Shown: in pieces, positions 6,591-13,765 of the stretch
Layout of the letters: every line of letters begins with the position of its first letter
How positions within the stretch are numbered: position 1 is the first letter of the stretch
DNA from: Haloferax litoreum
Lineage (GTDB): Archaea > Halobacteriota > Halobacteria > Halobacteriales > Haloferacaceae
Length of the DNA: 64,000 bases
Assembly: GCF_009674605.1 (NCBI RefSeq)
Contig: NZ_WKJO01000001.1
Span: 124,001 to 188,000, forward strand
Direction of reading: 5' to 3'
The notes under the pieces: generated by a model
The model's input: the letters and a program-made list of their open reading frames with translations, nothing else
Told to the model about the DNA's origin: nothing
The model's database searches: none
Translations under genes and position numbers: made by a program

Positions 6591-6821
6591 TCACCCCAAC
6601 ACGATACACGTACTCGTCCGCCCAACGCCTTCGATATCCTGAATCTCACCGGTGATGAGCGTCAGCAGTTCGCGTTCGGACTCAGCTTCGACTTCGGCGA
6701 CGATGTCGAACTCGCCGGCGACGATACTTGCTTTTCGCACGTTGTCGAGGGTCCGGACGTGTTCCACGACGTCGCTGGTGGTCCCTGCACCAGTCTGAAT
6801 CGTAACGTAGGCTTCGACCAT
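6591..6821 (-). CDS. Stand-alone Lrp/AsnC ligand-binding (RAM) domain protein
   Basis: This 76-residue protein is the RAM effector domain of the Lrp/AsnC family without a DNA-binding domain. It reads MVEAYVTIQTGAGTTSDVV, then VRKASIVAGEFDIVAEVE and the closing GVGRTSTCIVL, the standard beta-alpha-beta-beta-alpha-beta order. Family members bind amino acids or modulate full-length Lrp regulators by mixed oligomers. The gene is intact at its 3' end (stop at 6591), although the integrated element begins right after it. It is monocistronic. Confidence 0.9.
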   Translation of the reverse strand: MVEAYVTIQTGAGTTSDVVEHVRTLDNVRKASIVAGEFDIVAEVEAESERELLTLITGEIQDIEGVGRTSTCIVLG

Positions 6822-6897
6822 TCGTGACTATTGTTTGTCAGACGAGATAACTTTTCGTTCGTCGTAATGGACCACGCGCAGACGAAGTATCGACGCC

Positions 6898-7098
6898 TCA
6901 GCGGTCAGGGATGCCACAGACGCCCGCTTCCTCGCCCATCTTTTCGACGCCGGGCGCGAACCGGCCTAACTTCCAATCGGGGTCGTGGCCCGTTTCCTCT
7001 CGGTGGTCTTCGATTCGGAGGCGAGCATCTGCGAGTTTCGAGAACGTCTCTTCGAGGCCGCACGTCGGGCAGATGACCGTCGCTCGGGTGTCCGTCAT
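6898..7098 (-). CDS. Small zinc-binding protein (66 aa)
   Basis: ATG 7098 (MTDTRATVICPTCG) was chosen; an upstream ATG adds only MCSLWT. The protein has Cys-x2-Cys (CPTCG, residues 10-13) followed by a helix and His-x5-His (DHREETGHD), a C2H2-like knuckle. It ends GEEAGVCGIPDR. It is conserved in form with other small haloarchaeal zinc proteins, but its role is unknown. It is not obviously in an operon; the Lrp-domain gene is 76 nt downstream on the same strand. Confidence 0.75.
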   Translation of the reverse strand: MTDTRATVICPTCGLEETFSKLADARLRIEDHREETGHDPDWKLGRFAPGVEKMGEEAGVCGIPDR

Positions 7099-7279
7099 TG
7101 TCCAAAGAGAACACACGAGGAGAGGTAATTCTGTCGGAGACGCCTTTCCGTGTGGTTCCCAGCTGGTTCACTGAAGACTTGATTGTGGGTAGTGGGCAAA
7201 AATCACAACACAAAAACGAGTGAGCAACCGTGGTGGGCCGATTCCTGTCGAAAAAAGTTCCGTCAGGTGACTGTTGCTG

Positions 7280-7855
7280 TCAACCCATGACGAGGCTCAT
7301 CCACCGGTTCCGTTTGACGAACTCCATGTTCTCTAGGTACGCGTCCACGCCGAGGATACGGCCGGCACCGAAGGCACCGAGGCCGAACAGCAACACGGCG
7401 TAGACGATGTGGTCGTCGACGACCCACCCGTGTGCGAGTGGAAGTCCAGCCAGGATACCACCTTCCAGTGCTGCTGCCCAGTAGAACAGCATCATGATGG
7501 CACCCCAGAATGCACTAAACCGGACGAACGCACCGAGGATGAGTGCTAGCCCGGTGAGCGTGAGACCCCACATGTTTAGCTGGTCGATGAGTGGATTTCC
7601 GGCCATCGAACCCCAAAGGCCCATGAGCGGGTTCCCTGGTGGAATCGCATTCGCGAGGAATCCTGCGGCCGTCCAGTTGTTCGACGGGTCTGCATCGAGG
7701 TACGTGACCAGTTTCGTCACGCCGCCCTGGAAGAGCGTCCACCCCATCACGATGCGCATGATGAACAGTGAGAGGCCGACCCACCGTTCTGAGTATTCGA
7801 ACGTTACATCCTGTCCAAACAGTTTCGTCTCTAAGACACGGCTACTCGTTGCCAT
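7280..7855 (-). CDS. DoxX-family membrane protein
   Basis: A 191-residue integral membrane protein from ATG 7855 (MATSSRVLETKLFGQ). A longer frame to 8386 is an antisense shadow of dph5. Four hydrophobic segments are seen: WVGLSLFIMRIVMGWTLF, the stretch around LTLTGLALILGAFVRF, FWGAIMMLFYWAAALEGG and IVYAVLLFGLGAFGAG. DoxX/DoxD relatives are quinol oxidase or thiosulfate:quinone oxidoreductase subunits, but many haloarchaeal copies have no known partner. A TATTATTATATG box at about 7880-7891 puts transcription start within a few bases of the ATG, so the gene is probably near-leaderless. Confidence 0.85.
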   Translation of the reverse strand: MATSSRVLETKLFGQDVTFEYSERWVGLSLFIMRIVMGWTLFQGGVTKLVTYLDADPSNNWTAAGFLANAIPPGNPLMGLWGSMAGNPLIDQLNMWGLTLTGLALILGAFVRFSAFWGAIMMLFYWAAALEGGILAGLPLAHGWVVDDHIVYAVLLFGLGAFGAGRILGVDAYLENMEFVKRNRWMSLVMG

Positions 7856-7963
7856 ACAGAGGAAAGATTTACCGTCAACATATAATAATGTGGTGCATGA
7901 TACCACAAGTCTGGAATGACCGCCAGTCACGCCGTTTATGACAGGTGGAGACAGAACAGGAGC

Positions 7964-8776
7964 ATGCTCACCTTCATCGGACTCGGTCTCTTCGACGAAC
8001 GCTCTATCACCGTCGAAGGGCGAGAGGCACTCGCCGACGCCGACCGGGCGTTCGCAGAGTTCTACACGAGTCACCTCGTCGGTGCGACCGTCGAGGACCT
8101 CGAAGCGTACCACGACATCGACATCGACGTTCGTGACAGAGCGGGTGTCGAACAAGACCCCGACGCGATTCTCGACGCTGCCGAACAAGAACACGTAGTC
8201 TTCCTCACCGCAGGCGACACGATGATTTCCACGACTCACGTCGACCTGCGACTCCGTGCAGAGGAACGTGGCATCGAGACACGCGTCATCCACGGTGTGA
8301 CCGCTCAGACCGCTGCGAGCGGCCTCACAGGTCTCCAGAACTACCGGTTCGGGAAAGCCGTCACACTGCCGTTCCCGTACGTCCACGGGGGCGACCCGGT
8401 TCCGAAGAGTGTCGTCGACTCACTCGAAGCGAACCGCGAGCGGGGGTTACACACGCTCGTCTATCTGGATATCAAAGTCGACTGGGAGGGTCGCCGCGGT
8501 GTCGACGTCGAAGGCGACGAGTACATGACCGCCGATTACGCCGCCGAGTTGTTCGCAGAACACTGGGATGGCGACGCACTCGGCGTCGCAGTCTGCCGCG
8601 CAGGGAGTCCGAACCCTGTCGTCGCTGCCGACCGTCTCAGTGAACTCGCTGGCCGAGACTTCGGCGACCCACTTCACATGCTCATCATTCCCGGAGAGGT
8701 GCACCACGTCGAAGCGGACGCCCTGATGGGCCTCGGTGGCGCTCCCACTGACCTGTTCGACCACGACGAGCGATAA
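7964..8776 (+). CDS. dph5: Diphthine synthase
   Basis: A 270-residue S-adenosylmethionine-dependent methyltransferase of the tetrapyrrole methylase fold, which methylates the modified histidine of elongation factor 2 on the way to diphthamide. The start MLTFIGLGLFDERSITVEG is the characteristic Dph5 N-terminus. Also visible are VVFLTAGDTMISTTH (SAM-binding loop) and the closing EVHHVEADALMGLGG. Length is normal for archaea. ATG 7964 was chosen over upstream in-frame ATG 7916, whose extra 16 residues do not fit the family. The gene converges on artA. Confidence 0.95.
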   Translation: MLTFIGLGLFDERSITVEGREALADADRAFAEFYTSHLVGATVEDLEAYHDIDIDVRDRAGVEQDPDAILDAAEQEHVVFLTAGDTMISTTHVDLRLRAEERGIETRVIHGVTAQTAASGLTGLQNYRFGKAVTLPFPYVHGGDPVPKSVVDSLEANRERGLHTLVYLDIKVDWEGRRGVDVEGDEYMTADYAAELFAEHWDGDALGVAVCRAGSPNPVVAADRLSELAGRDFGDPLHMLIIPGEVHHVEADALMGLGGAPTDLFDHDER

Positions 8777-8781
8777 AAAAA
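8775..8781 (-). terminator. Oligo-T terminator of artA
   Basis: Seven A residues on the plus strand (T7 on the minus strand) lie 25-31 nt past the artA stop, preceded by GAGGACGC. Oligo-T tracts are the normal archaeal termination signal. The tract overlaps the dph5 stop codon. Confidence 0.6.
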
Positions 8782-8806
8782 GCGTCCTCAATCGAGTTCT
8801 ATCTGG

Positions 8807-9739
8807 TTAGACTCGTGGTTCGTTCGGACCATCGAACCCGAGTTCGCTGTGGAGGTCGTATTCGTCTCCGGTCAGCATGTACAGCACGTCTTCGATGATA
8901 GTGAGAAGTTCCGGTACCTCACGGACGACGAGGTACGTGATGCCGACGAGAGCGACGACAGCGAGTACCTGACTGATGATGCGGTCGGAGATGAAGAACG
9001 ACACCAGATACGGGTCAGACGACCCAAACAGGAACAGAATTTCGTCGACGAAGAAGTGGAAGTACTGCTTCCCGACAGAAATCGTGATGAACGTCGTCCG
9101 GAGGAGGTTCAGTGCGTAGATGATGGGAACGGCGATAGCCAGTCCACGGAGTTTGCGGCGAATCGGGGCGTCGACTGCCGCGATGAGACCTGCGAAGATA
9201 GCGATGCTCCCGAGTCCCGTACACGCAAGGACGACCGAAATCTCGATGCGGTGAGACCCCTGCATCCAGAGGAACGTGTTCAGGTATCCTTCGTCACCCG
9301 GAATCATGGTCGTGGAGTAGCCGAGCGACTGGATGAGGTAATCCGTCTGGGCCGCGACGGACTCCATCAAGACACCGCGTGGTGCCGGAATCGTCGTCCC
9401 GAAGAGCGTGAACGCAGGAATCGTCTCGAACGGGAGGTAGACCAGACCCATCGCGGCGACGGCGCGCGAGAGGACGAACAGGGTATCACGGCCGCTATAC
9501 AGGAGCCATCCGGCGTAGAGCGACGCAGGGACGGCAGCAATCGTCAGCAACCCCTCGATGTAACTCTTGTGAACGAGTGTAAAGTGCGGGATGAGTTGGA
9601 GCCAGAAGAGAGCGAAGAGAACCCACGCTGCAGCCATCACACGCCGCCCGAGGTCGCGGTCGCGCCCGTTTGCGACCGCACCGGCGACGAACGTGGCGAT
9701 GGCCACCCACGCAAGGATATCGGAGAGCAGACCGGGCAT
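8807..9739 (-). CDS. artA: Archaeosortase A
   Basis: This 310-residue polytopic membrane protease/transpeptidase processes PGF-CTERM proteins and attaches them to lipid. Catalytic residues are all present at the positions published for Haloferax volcanii ArtA: Cys173 (LACTGLGS), Arg214 (NLLRTTF) and Arg253 (ISDRIIS). About eight hydrophobic segments are visible. ATG 9739 (MPGLLSDILAW) is the family start; upstream in-frame codons up to 9856 are AT-rich and hydrophilic. The next gene on the same strand (csg, upstream) encodes a protein ending in PGF-CTERM, its expected major substrate, so enzyme and substrate are adjacent here. Confidence 0.95.
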   Translation of the reverse strand: MPGLLSDILAWVAIATFVAGAVANGRDRDLGRRVMAAAWVLFALFWLQLIPHFTLVHKSYIEGLLTIAAVPASLYAGWLLYSGRDTLFVLSRAVAAMGLVYLPFETIPAFTLFGTTIPAPRGVLMESVAAQTDYLIQSLGYSTTMIPGDEGYLNTFLWMQGSHRIEISVVLACTGLGSIAIFAGLIAAVDAPIRRKLRGLAIAVPIIYALNLLRTTFITISVGKQYFHFFVDEILFLFGSSDPYLVSFFISDRIISQVLAVVALVGITYLVVREVPELLTIIEDVLYMLTGDEYDLHSELGFDGPNEPRV

Positions 9740-9904
9740 ACGTGTTGGAACACGTGGACGAAATAAATCCCTTGTCGTTGCGTGCGTCGAAGGTGCGCTA
9801 CCGGTCGGTATCTGTGAACGTTCGAGATACATCGACAGTACCCGAGGCAAATCCACGGTAGCACGACCGCTCGCGGGTGTAGGTCGATAAAGAATGTTGA
9901 GGGA

Positions 9905-9995
9905 ACCGGGGGATGCCCGGTGGTTGGGTAGCGGCGATTAGTCGCGGTCTTCCCGTCGGAGACGGGAGTTCGTGAGAACTCAGTTAGTTCTCACG
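9905..9995 (-). terminator. Three tandem hairpins at the 3' end of the S-layer mRNA
   Basis: Three perfect stems lie in a row: CGTGAGAACT/AGTTCTCACG (9971-9980 and 9986-9995, 10 bp, 5-nt loop, spanning the last codons and stop of csg), TCCCGTC/GACGGGA (9951-9957 and 9961-9967, 7 bp) and ACCGGG/CCCGGT (9905-9910 and 9916-9921, 6 bp). A weak T-rich stretch (ATTCTTTAT) follows on the minus strand. Together they could terminate transcription and protect a very abundant mRNA from 3' decay. Confidence 0.5.
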
Positions 9996-12581
9996 GCGGA
10001 CTGCGAGGAGTGCCGCAGCGACGAGCGCGACGAGAGCGACAACGGCACCGAAGCCAGGCGTGCTGGATTCAGTGGTCTCTTCTGCCGGCTCTTCAGTCGG
10101 CTCTTCCGTCGATTCCTCGGTCGGCTCTTCCGTCGGCTCTTCCGTCGGGGTTGCCGTTTCCTCGGTGGTCTCCTCAGTCGTCTCTTCGGTCGTCTCTTCC
10201 ATCGTGGTCTCCGTCTCGGCGACACCGACGACGCCGTCAGCGGTGGCGTCGGAGGCGGAGCCTTTGTCGACAGAGACAGTCACGCCGAATTCGTCGCCTT
10301 CCTTCTGCTCGGAGAAGTCGAAGGCGGCCGAGAACGAACCGTCAGCAGCGACGGTTCCGCTCGCGGTCTTGAGGAAGCGCGGCTGAGTGTCGCCGGAGGA
10401 CTTCACGCGGAACGTGAGTTCCGTACCGGGTGCGACCGAAGCCGTGCCCGTGATGGTCTGCTCGGCGGCGGCCGAGACAGCGAACTCGTCCTCGTCGAGG
10501 CTGAGTTCGGGTTCGACGACTTCGAAGTCGGCAGAGGCGGTCTCGCCGTCTTCGACGTCAGTCAGGTTACCATCTTCGAGGACTTCGAACGTCGCGTTGA
10601 ACGCGTCGTCGTCCTCGACATCGAACTGCTCGTTGCCGGAGACGTAGTAGTCACCGCGCGAGGCGTTGACGTTGTCGAGGTCGTAGACGAAGAAGTACGT
10701 GTCATTCGCGCCGTCGGTGATGACCGTGGCGGCGGAGCTGTTGAGAACCTTCGGGTCGCGGTTCGGACCGGGGTTCGTCTGTTCAACGGTGAGGTTGAAC
10801 TCGTTGCCCAGGAGCATCTCGGTGTCCTTCGCGTCGAAGGCACCTTCGAGACCCGTTGCGACAACCTGGTGGACGACGACGTCGCCGTTGGCGACAGCGT
10901 CGGTCTGCGTCAGGCTCTCGTCGTCGATGGCTGCGTAGACGTCGTCGGAGTCACCGAGGTCAGCACCCGTGGGTGCCGTCCAGACTGCCTGACTGTCCGT
11001 GCTGCGCTCTTCGAGGACGAGCGTGCCGACGTTGTCGGCGTCGTCGTCAGTCGCGACTTCGAGGTCGTAGTCGCCAGCGTCGAGGAGGTCGCCGTCAGGA
11101 ATCTCCGTGTTGATGTCGTCGACGGTGACTTCGTCGTCGCTGTCGTCCACGTCGAACGAGGACGTCTTGTTCGGTGCGTAGGTGTTGAACAGGAGGACAA
11201 CCTCGCCGTCGTCGTTGCCGTCAGTGACGGAAACGTTGGCGGTGTAACCGAGGCTGTCGCCGCCGATCATCACGTCTGCTTCGTCCGTCCCCTCGACGGT
11301 GACGGTGATTTCAGCGATGTCGCCGACCTGTTCGGTGACGACGGAGGTCGAGAAGTCCGAGGACATGTCGGCGGCCTTCTTGACCGTGACCGTGTCGGAC
11401 TCGACGGAGACACCAGAGTAGGAGTCCGTCACTTCGACCGTGTAGTCGCCTTCGTCGAAGGTGCTGAGGTTGTAGTCAGCCGTACCCTGACCGCTGAGGG
11501 TGAGGGAGTCAGCCGTGCCGTCGACCTCGTCACCGTCGGCGTCGAGTGCGACGATGTCGATGGTGCGGCCGCCCGCGTTCGCGGAGACCGAGCCTTCGAG
11601 CGACTCAGCGTCGGTGATGTTCGTGTCGTCGACAGAGACACCGAGGCCGAGGTCACGGACCTCGACTTCAGCGTCCTGGACGCCACCGATGGTGAACTCG
11701 TAGGTGTCGAGCATCTTGCCTTCGGTGTCGAAGACGAAGACTTCGCTGTTCTTGCCGGTGGAACCGGAGAACTGGTACGTGTTGTCGTCGTCAGCGCCTG
11801 CAACCTCAACGTCCGTGTCAGGCGAGGTAGCGACGACTGCGACTTTCGAACCCTGGTACGCCGTGTCGTTCGTGGTGGACGCGACGTAAACAGGTGCGAA
11901 GGTGACGTCTTCGGTGCCCGTTGCCGTGTTACCCGAGCCATCCGTCACGTTGTACGTGACTTCGAGGTCATCGGTGTAGAGTTGGTCGAGCGAGACGAGA
12001 ACCTGACCAGCGGAGACGGAGTGTCCCGTGGAGAGGTTGGAGTCGCCGTCGGTGATGTTCATCTCGTTGACGGTGACGTCCTCGTCAAAGGCCACTTCGA
12101 CCTGTGCCGAGCCATCGTCGAACTGGACTGCCGAGCTAAGCGACGGTGCTGCGGCAGACTCGATGGTGACGGAGCCGTTGACCGTCGCCTGCGTCACGCC
12201 GTCGGAGAGGGACGAAGCTTCCACGACAGAGACATTGTAATCTCCAGCAGAGATGTTGTCGTAGACGGTGATGCCATCAAAAGTGATGCTATTTTCATCA
12301 GGGATGTAACCTTGGTCACTCGTAGACGGCTCAGAGGCGTTGTAGTAGCCGTCACCGTTAACGTCGATCCAAGCTTGCATGCCGGGTGAGTCACCGTCAT
12401 TGGTGTCGTCAACTGTCAGGTTGACAACTGCAGACGGGCCCTTCTCGACCGTACCCGTCGTGACGGATACGTTAGAAGCCGCGGCAGCAGCAGTGCCCGT
12501 GAACGCGATGGACCCGGCAAACACCGAGAAGACCATCAGCGCAGCGAGCAAAACCGCGCGAAGTTGTTTGTGTTTTGTCAT
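9984..12581 (-). CDS. csg: S-layer (cell surface) glycoprotein
   Basis: This 865-residue secreted surface protein starts at ATG 12581 with a Sec signal peptide (MTKHKQLRAVLLAALMV, cleaved near TGTAAAAAS). A long, acidic, beta-rich ectodomain follows, with many Asn-x-Ser/Thr sequons (NVS, NLT, NAS, NIS) and Ig-like repeats. Residues about 795-840 form a Thr/Glu/Pro linker, a likely O-glycosylated stalk. The C-terminus STPGFGAVVALVALV then RREN is a complete PGF-CTERM sorting signal. It forms the cell wall lattice and is cut and lipid-anchored by archaeosortase, encoded next door. It is slightly longer than the 827-residue H. volcanii protein. The upstream in-frame ATG at 12626 lies in the structured leader and is rejected. 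Very high expression is expected. Confidence 0.95.
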   Translation of the reverse strand: MTKHKQLRAVLLAALMVFSVFAGSIAFTGTAAAAASNVSVTTGTVEKGPSAVVNLTVDDTNDGDSPGMQAWIDVNGDGYYNASEPSTSDQGYIPDENSITFDGITVYDNISAGDYNVSVVEASSLSDGVTQATVNGSVTIESAAAPSLSSAVQFDDGSAQVEVAFDEDVTVNEMNITDGDSNLSTGHSVSAGQVLVSLDQLYTDDLEVTYNVTDGSGNTATGTEDVTFAPVYVASTTNDTAYQGSKVAVVATSPDTDVEVAGADDDNTYQFSGSTGKNSEVFVFDTEGKMLDTYEFTIGGVQDAEVEVRDLGLGVSVDDTNITDAESLEGSVSANAGGRTIDIVALDADGDEVDGTADSLTLSGQGTADYNLSTFDEGDYTVEVTDSYSGVSVESDTVTVKKAADMSSDFSTSVVTEQVGDIAEITVTVEGTDEADVMIGGDSLGYTANVSVTDGNDDGEVVLLFNTYAPNKTSSFDVDDSDDEVTVDDINTEIPDGDLLDAGDYDLEVATDDDADNVGTLVLEERSTDSQAVWTAPTGADLGDSDDVYAAIDDESLTQTDAVANGDVVVHQVVATGLEGAFDAKDTEMLLGNEFNLTVEQTNPGPNRDPKVLNSSAATVITDGANDTYFFVYDLDNVNASRGDYYVSGNEQFDVEDDDAFNATFEVLEDGNLTDVEDGETASADFEVVEPELSLDEDEFAVSAAAEQTITGTASVAPGTELTFRVKSSGDTQPRFLKTASGTVAADGSFSAAFDFSEQKEGDEFGVTVSVDKGSASDATADGVVGVAETETTMEETTEETTEETTEETATPTEEPTEEPTEESTEEPTEEPAEETTESSTPGFGAVVALVALVAAALLAVRREN

Positions 12582-12583
12582 TG

Positions 12584-12654
12584 TTATAGATGGTTCTATA
12601 ATCGGCGAAGCAGCTTTCCGCCCCACGACGCCCGAGGGTAGGTTCGGGCGGGGG
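12584..12654 (-). promoter_or_regulatory. Structured 5' leader of csg mRNA
   Basis: Two stems lie just upstream of the start codon. TTATAG (12584-12589) pairs with CTATAA (12596-12601) across a 6-nt loop, ending 2 nt before the ATG. CGCCCGA (12629-12635) pairs with TCGGGCG (12644-12650), and can be extended by CCCC (12621-12624) with GGGG (12651-12654) across a bulge. No Shine-Dalgarno sequence lies next to the ATG. Confidence 0.45.
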
Positions 12655-12704
12655 ATTACTCGCTGATATCACCTTGGGTAGGGGTACGGCCAGAGGTATC
12701 TATC

Positions 12705-12717
12705 CATATTATATATG
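12705..12717 (-). promoter_or_regulatory. Likely csg promoter (TATA region)
   Basis: The AT-rich CATATATAATATG on the minus strand is the best TATA candidate in the 270-nt spacer upstream of csg. It would give a start near 12682-12688 and a leader of about 100 nt. Confidence 0.45.
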
Positions 12718-12765
12718 TTTTGTGTATCTTCTTGGTATCAATACACTTGAGAATTGTAGTAATTC

Positions 12766-12791
12766 AAAAATATCGACACAAACGTGTCGAT
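12766..12791 (-). terminator. Stem-loop plus T-tract terminator after the VOC gene
   Basis: On the minus strand ATCGACAC, a GTTT loop and GTGTCGAT (12772-12791) are followed by ATTTTTG (T5 at 12766-12770), 61 nt past the stop of the VOC gene. The form is that of a bacterial intrinsic terminator, and it would insulate csg from upstream read-through. Confidence 0.55.
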
Positions 12792-12851
12792 GTATTGTAA
12801 CTCACCGCAAAAGAACGAAGAAACGGTCGACGAGTATCGCTGTCGAAACGC

Positions 12852-13631
12852 TTACTCGGGCGACTCGAAGTCCGCGGGGAGAACCTCGATTTCGTGGCCG
12901 TCGGGGTCCTTCGTGAACGCGTAGCGGTCGTCACAGGACTCGGGGTCACGATAATCGTCCGCCTCACGCTCCATCAGGTCGTCCCAGTAGTCGTGCAGGT
13001 CGTCGGCACGGACGGCGAGGTGACCCCACGCGTCGCCCATGGTGTAGGTGCGACCGTCGTAGTTGTAGGTGAGTTCGACCGCCATCGCTTCCTCGGACGC
13101 GCCTTCGGGTTTCATGAAGTAGTTCGCGAACGTGTCGGACTCCCAGCGCCCAGTGTGTTCGTACTCGAACTTGCGCGTCCAGAATCCGAGTGCCTCGTCG
13201 GCGTCTTCGACGCGAATCATCGTGTGGTCGAGGCTCCACTTGGCACCCTGGTCGCGCTGGACGATTTCGACTTCGTGGCCGTCGGGGTCCTTGACGAACG
13301 CGTAGCGGCCCCCGCAGGACTCGGGGTCACGGTAGTCTTCGACGCCCTCGTCCATGAGTTGCTGGTAGGAGTCTTCGAGTTCGCCCTCGGGGACGCGAAC
13401 CGCGATGTGGCCCCACGCGTCACCCATCTCGTACGTGTTGTCTCCGTGGTTGTAAGTCAGTTCGAGGACGGCACCGTCTTCGTGGAGGTCTTTCGGACCG
13501 AGATAGACGTTGGTGAACGTGTCAGCCTCCCAGCGACCCTTCTCCTCGTAGTCGAGGTGCGTCGTATACCAGTCGAGCGACTCGTCGAGGTCTTCGACAC
13601 GAATCATGACGTGGTCGAGGATTCCGGACAT
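12852..13631 (-). CDS. Two-domain VOC/glyoxalase-family protein
   Basis: A 259-residue protein made of two vicinal-oxygen-chelate domains (about residues 1-125 and 130-255). Each domain keeps the four expected metal ligands: His of LDHVMIRV/LDHTMIRV, Glu of VLELTYNH/VELTYNY, His of WGHIAVRV/WGHLAVRA and Glu of GHEVEIV/GHEIEVL. The pattern GDAWGHIAVRV is that of lactoylglutathione lyase (glyoxalase I). A fused two-domain form with two full sites is unusual for bacteria but common in this clade. Haloarchaea use gamma-glutamylcysteine rather than glutathione, so the natural thiol is uncertain. ATG 13637 (two codons upstream) is an alternative start. Confidence 0.85.
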   Translation of the reverse strand: MSGILDHVMIRVEDLDESLDWYTTHLDYEEKGRWEADTFTNVYLGPKDLHEDGAVLELTYNHGDNTYEMGDAWGHIAVRVPEGELEDSYQQLMDEGVEDYRDPESCGGRYAFVKDPDGHEVEIVQRDQGAKWSLDHTMIRVEDADEALGFWTRKFEYEHTGRWESDTFANYFMKPEGASEEAMAVELTYNYDGRTYTMGDAWGHLAVRADDLHDYWDDLMEREADDYRDPESCDDRYAFTKDPDGHEIEVLPADFESPE

Positions 13632-13765
13632 ACCCATGAGATGTGTCGGAGCGGCGAAAAACGTACCGAACGCGGAACCCCTCGTCGGTCGTTGGCACGG
13701 GCCGTCTCTCGGGGGTTCGCGTCGTTACGTGCCGCATAAGTACTCGCCGCCATTACGATTCGGTC

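Noticed and set aside
5161-6642. A 493-codon frame opposite the integrase
   Set aside because: The integrase strand has a conserved catalytic triad and zinc ribbon. The opposite peptide has no recognisable feature.
7856-8386. Extension of the DoxX frame up to 8386
   Set aside because: The extra residues are antisense to dph5, and a TATTATTATATG promoter lies just upstream of ATG 7855.
9972-12389. A very long plus-strand frame (805 codons) opposite csg
   Set aside because: It is a by-product of the strong third-position GC of csg read in the opposite frame. The peptide is Arg/Val/Asp-rich without domains, while the minus-strand protein has a signal peptide, sequons and a sorting tail.
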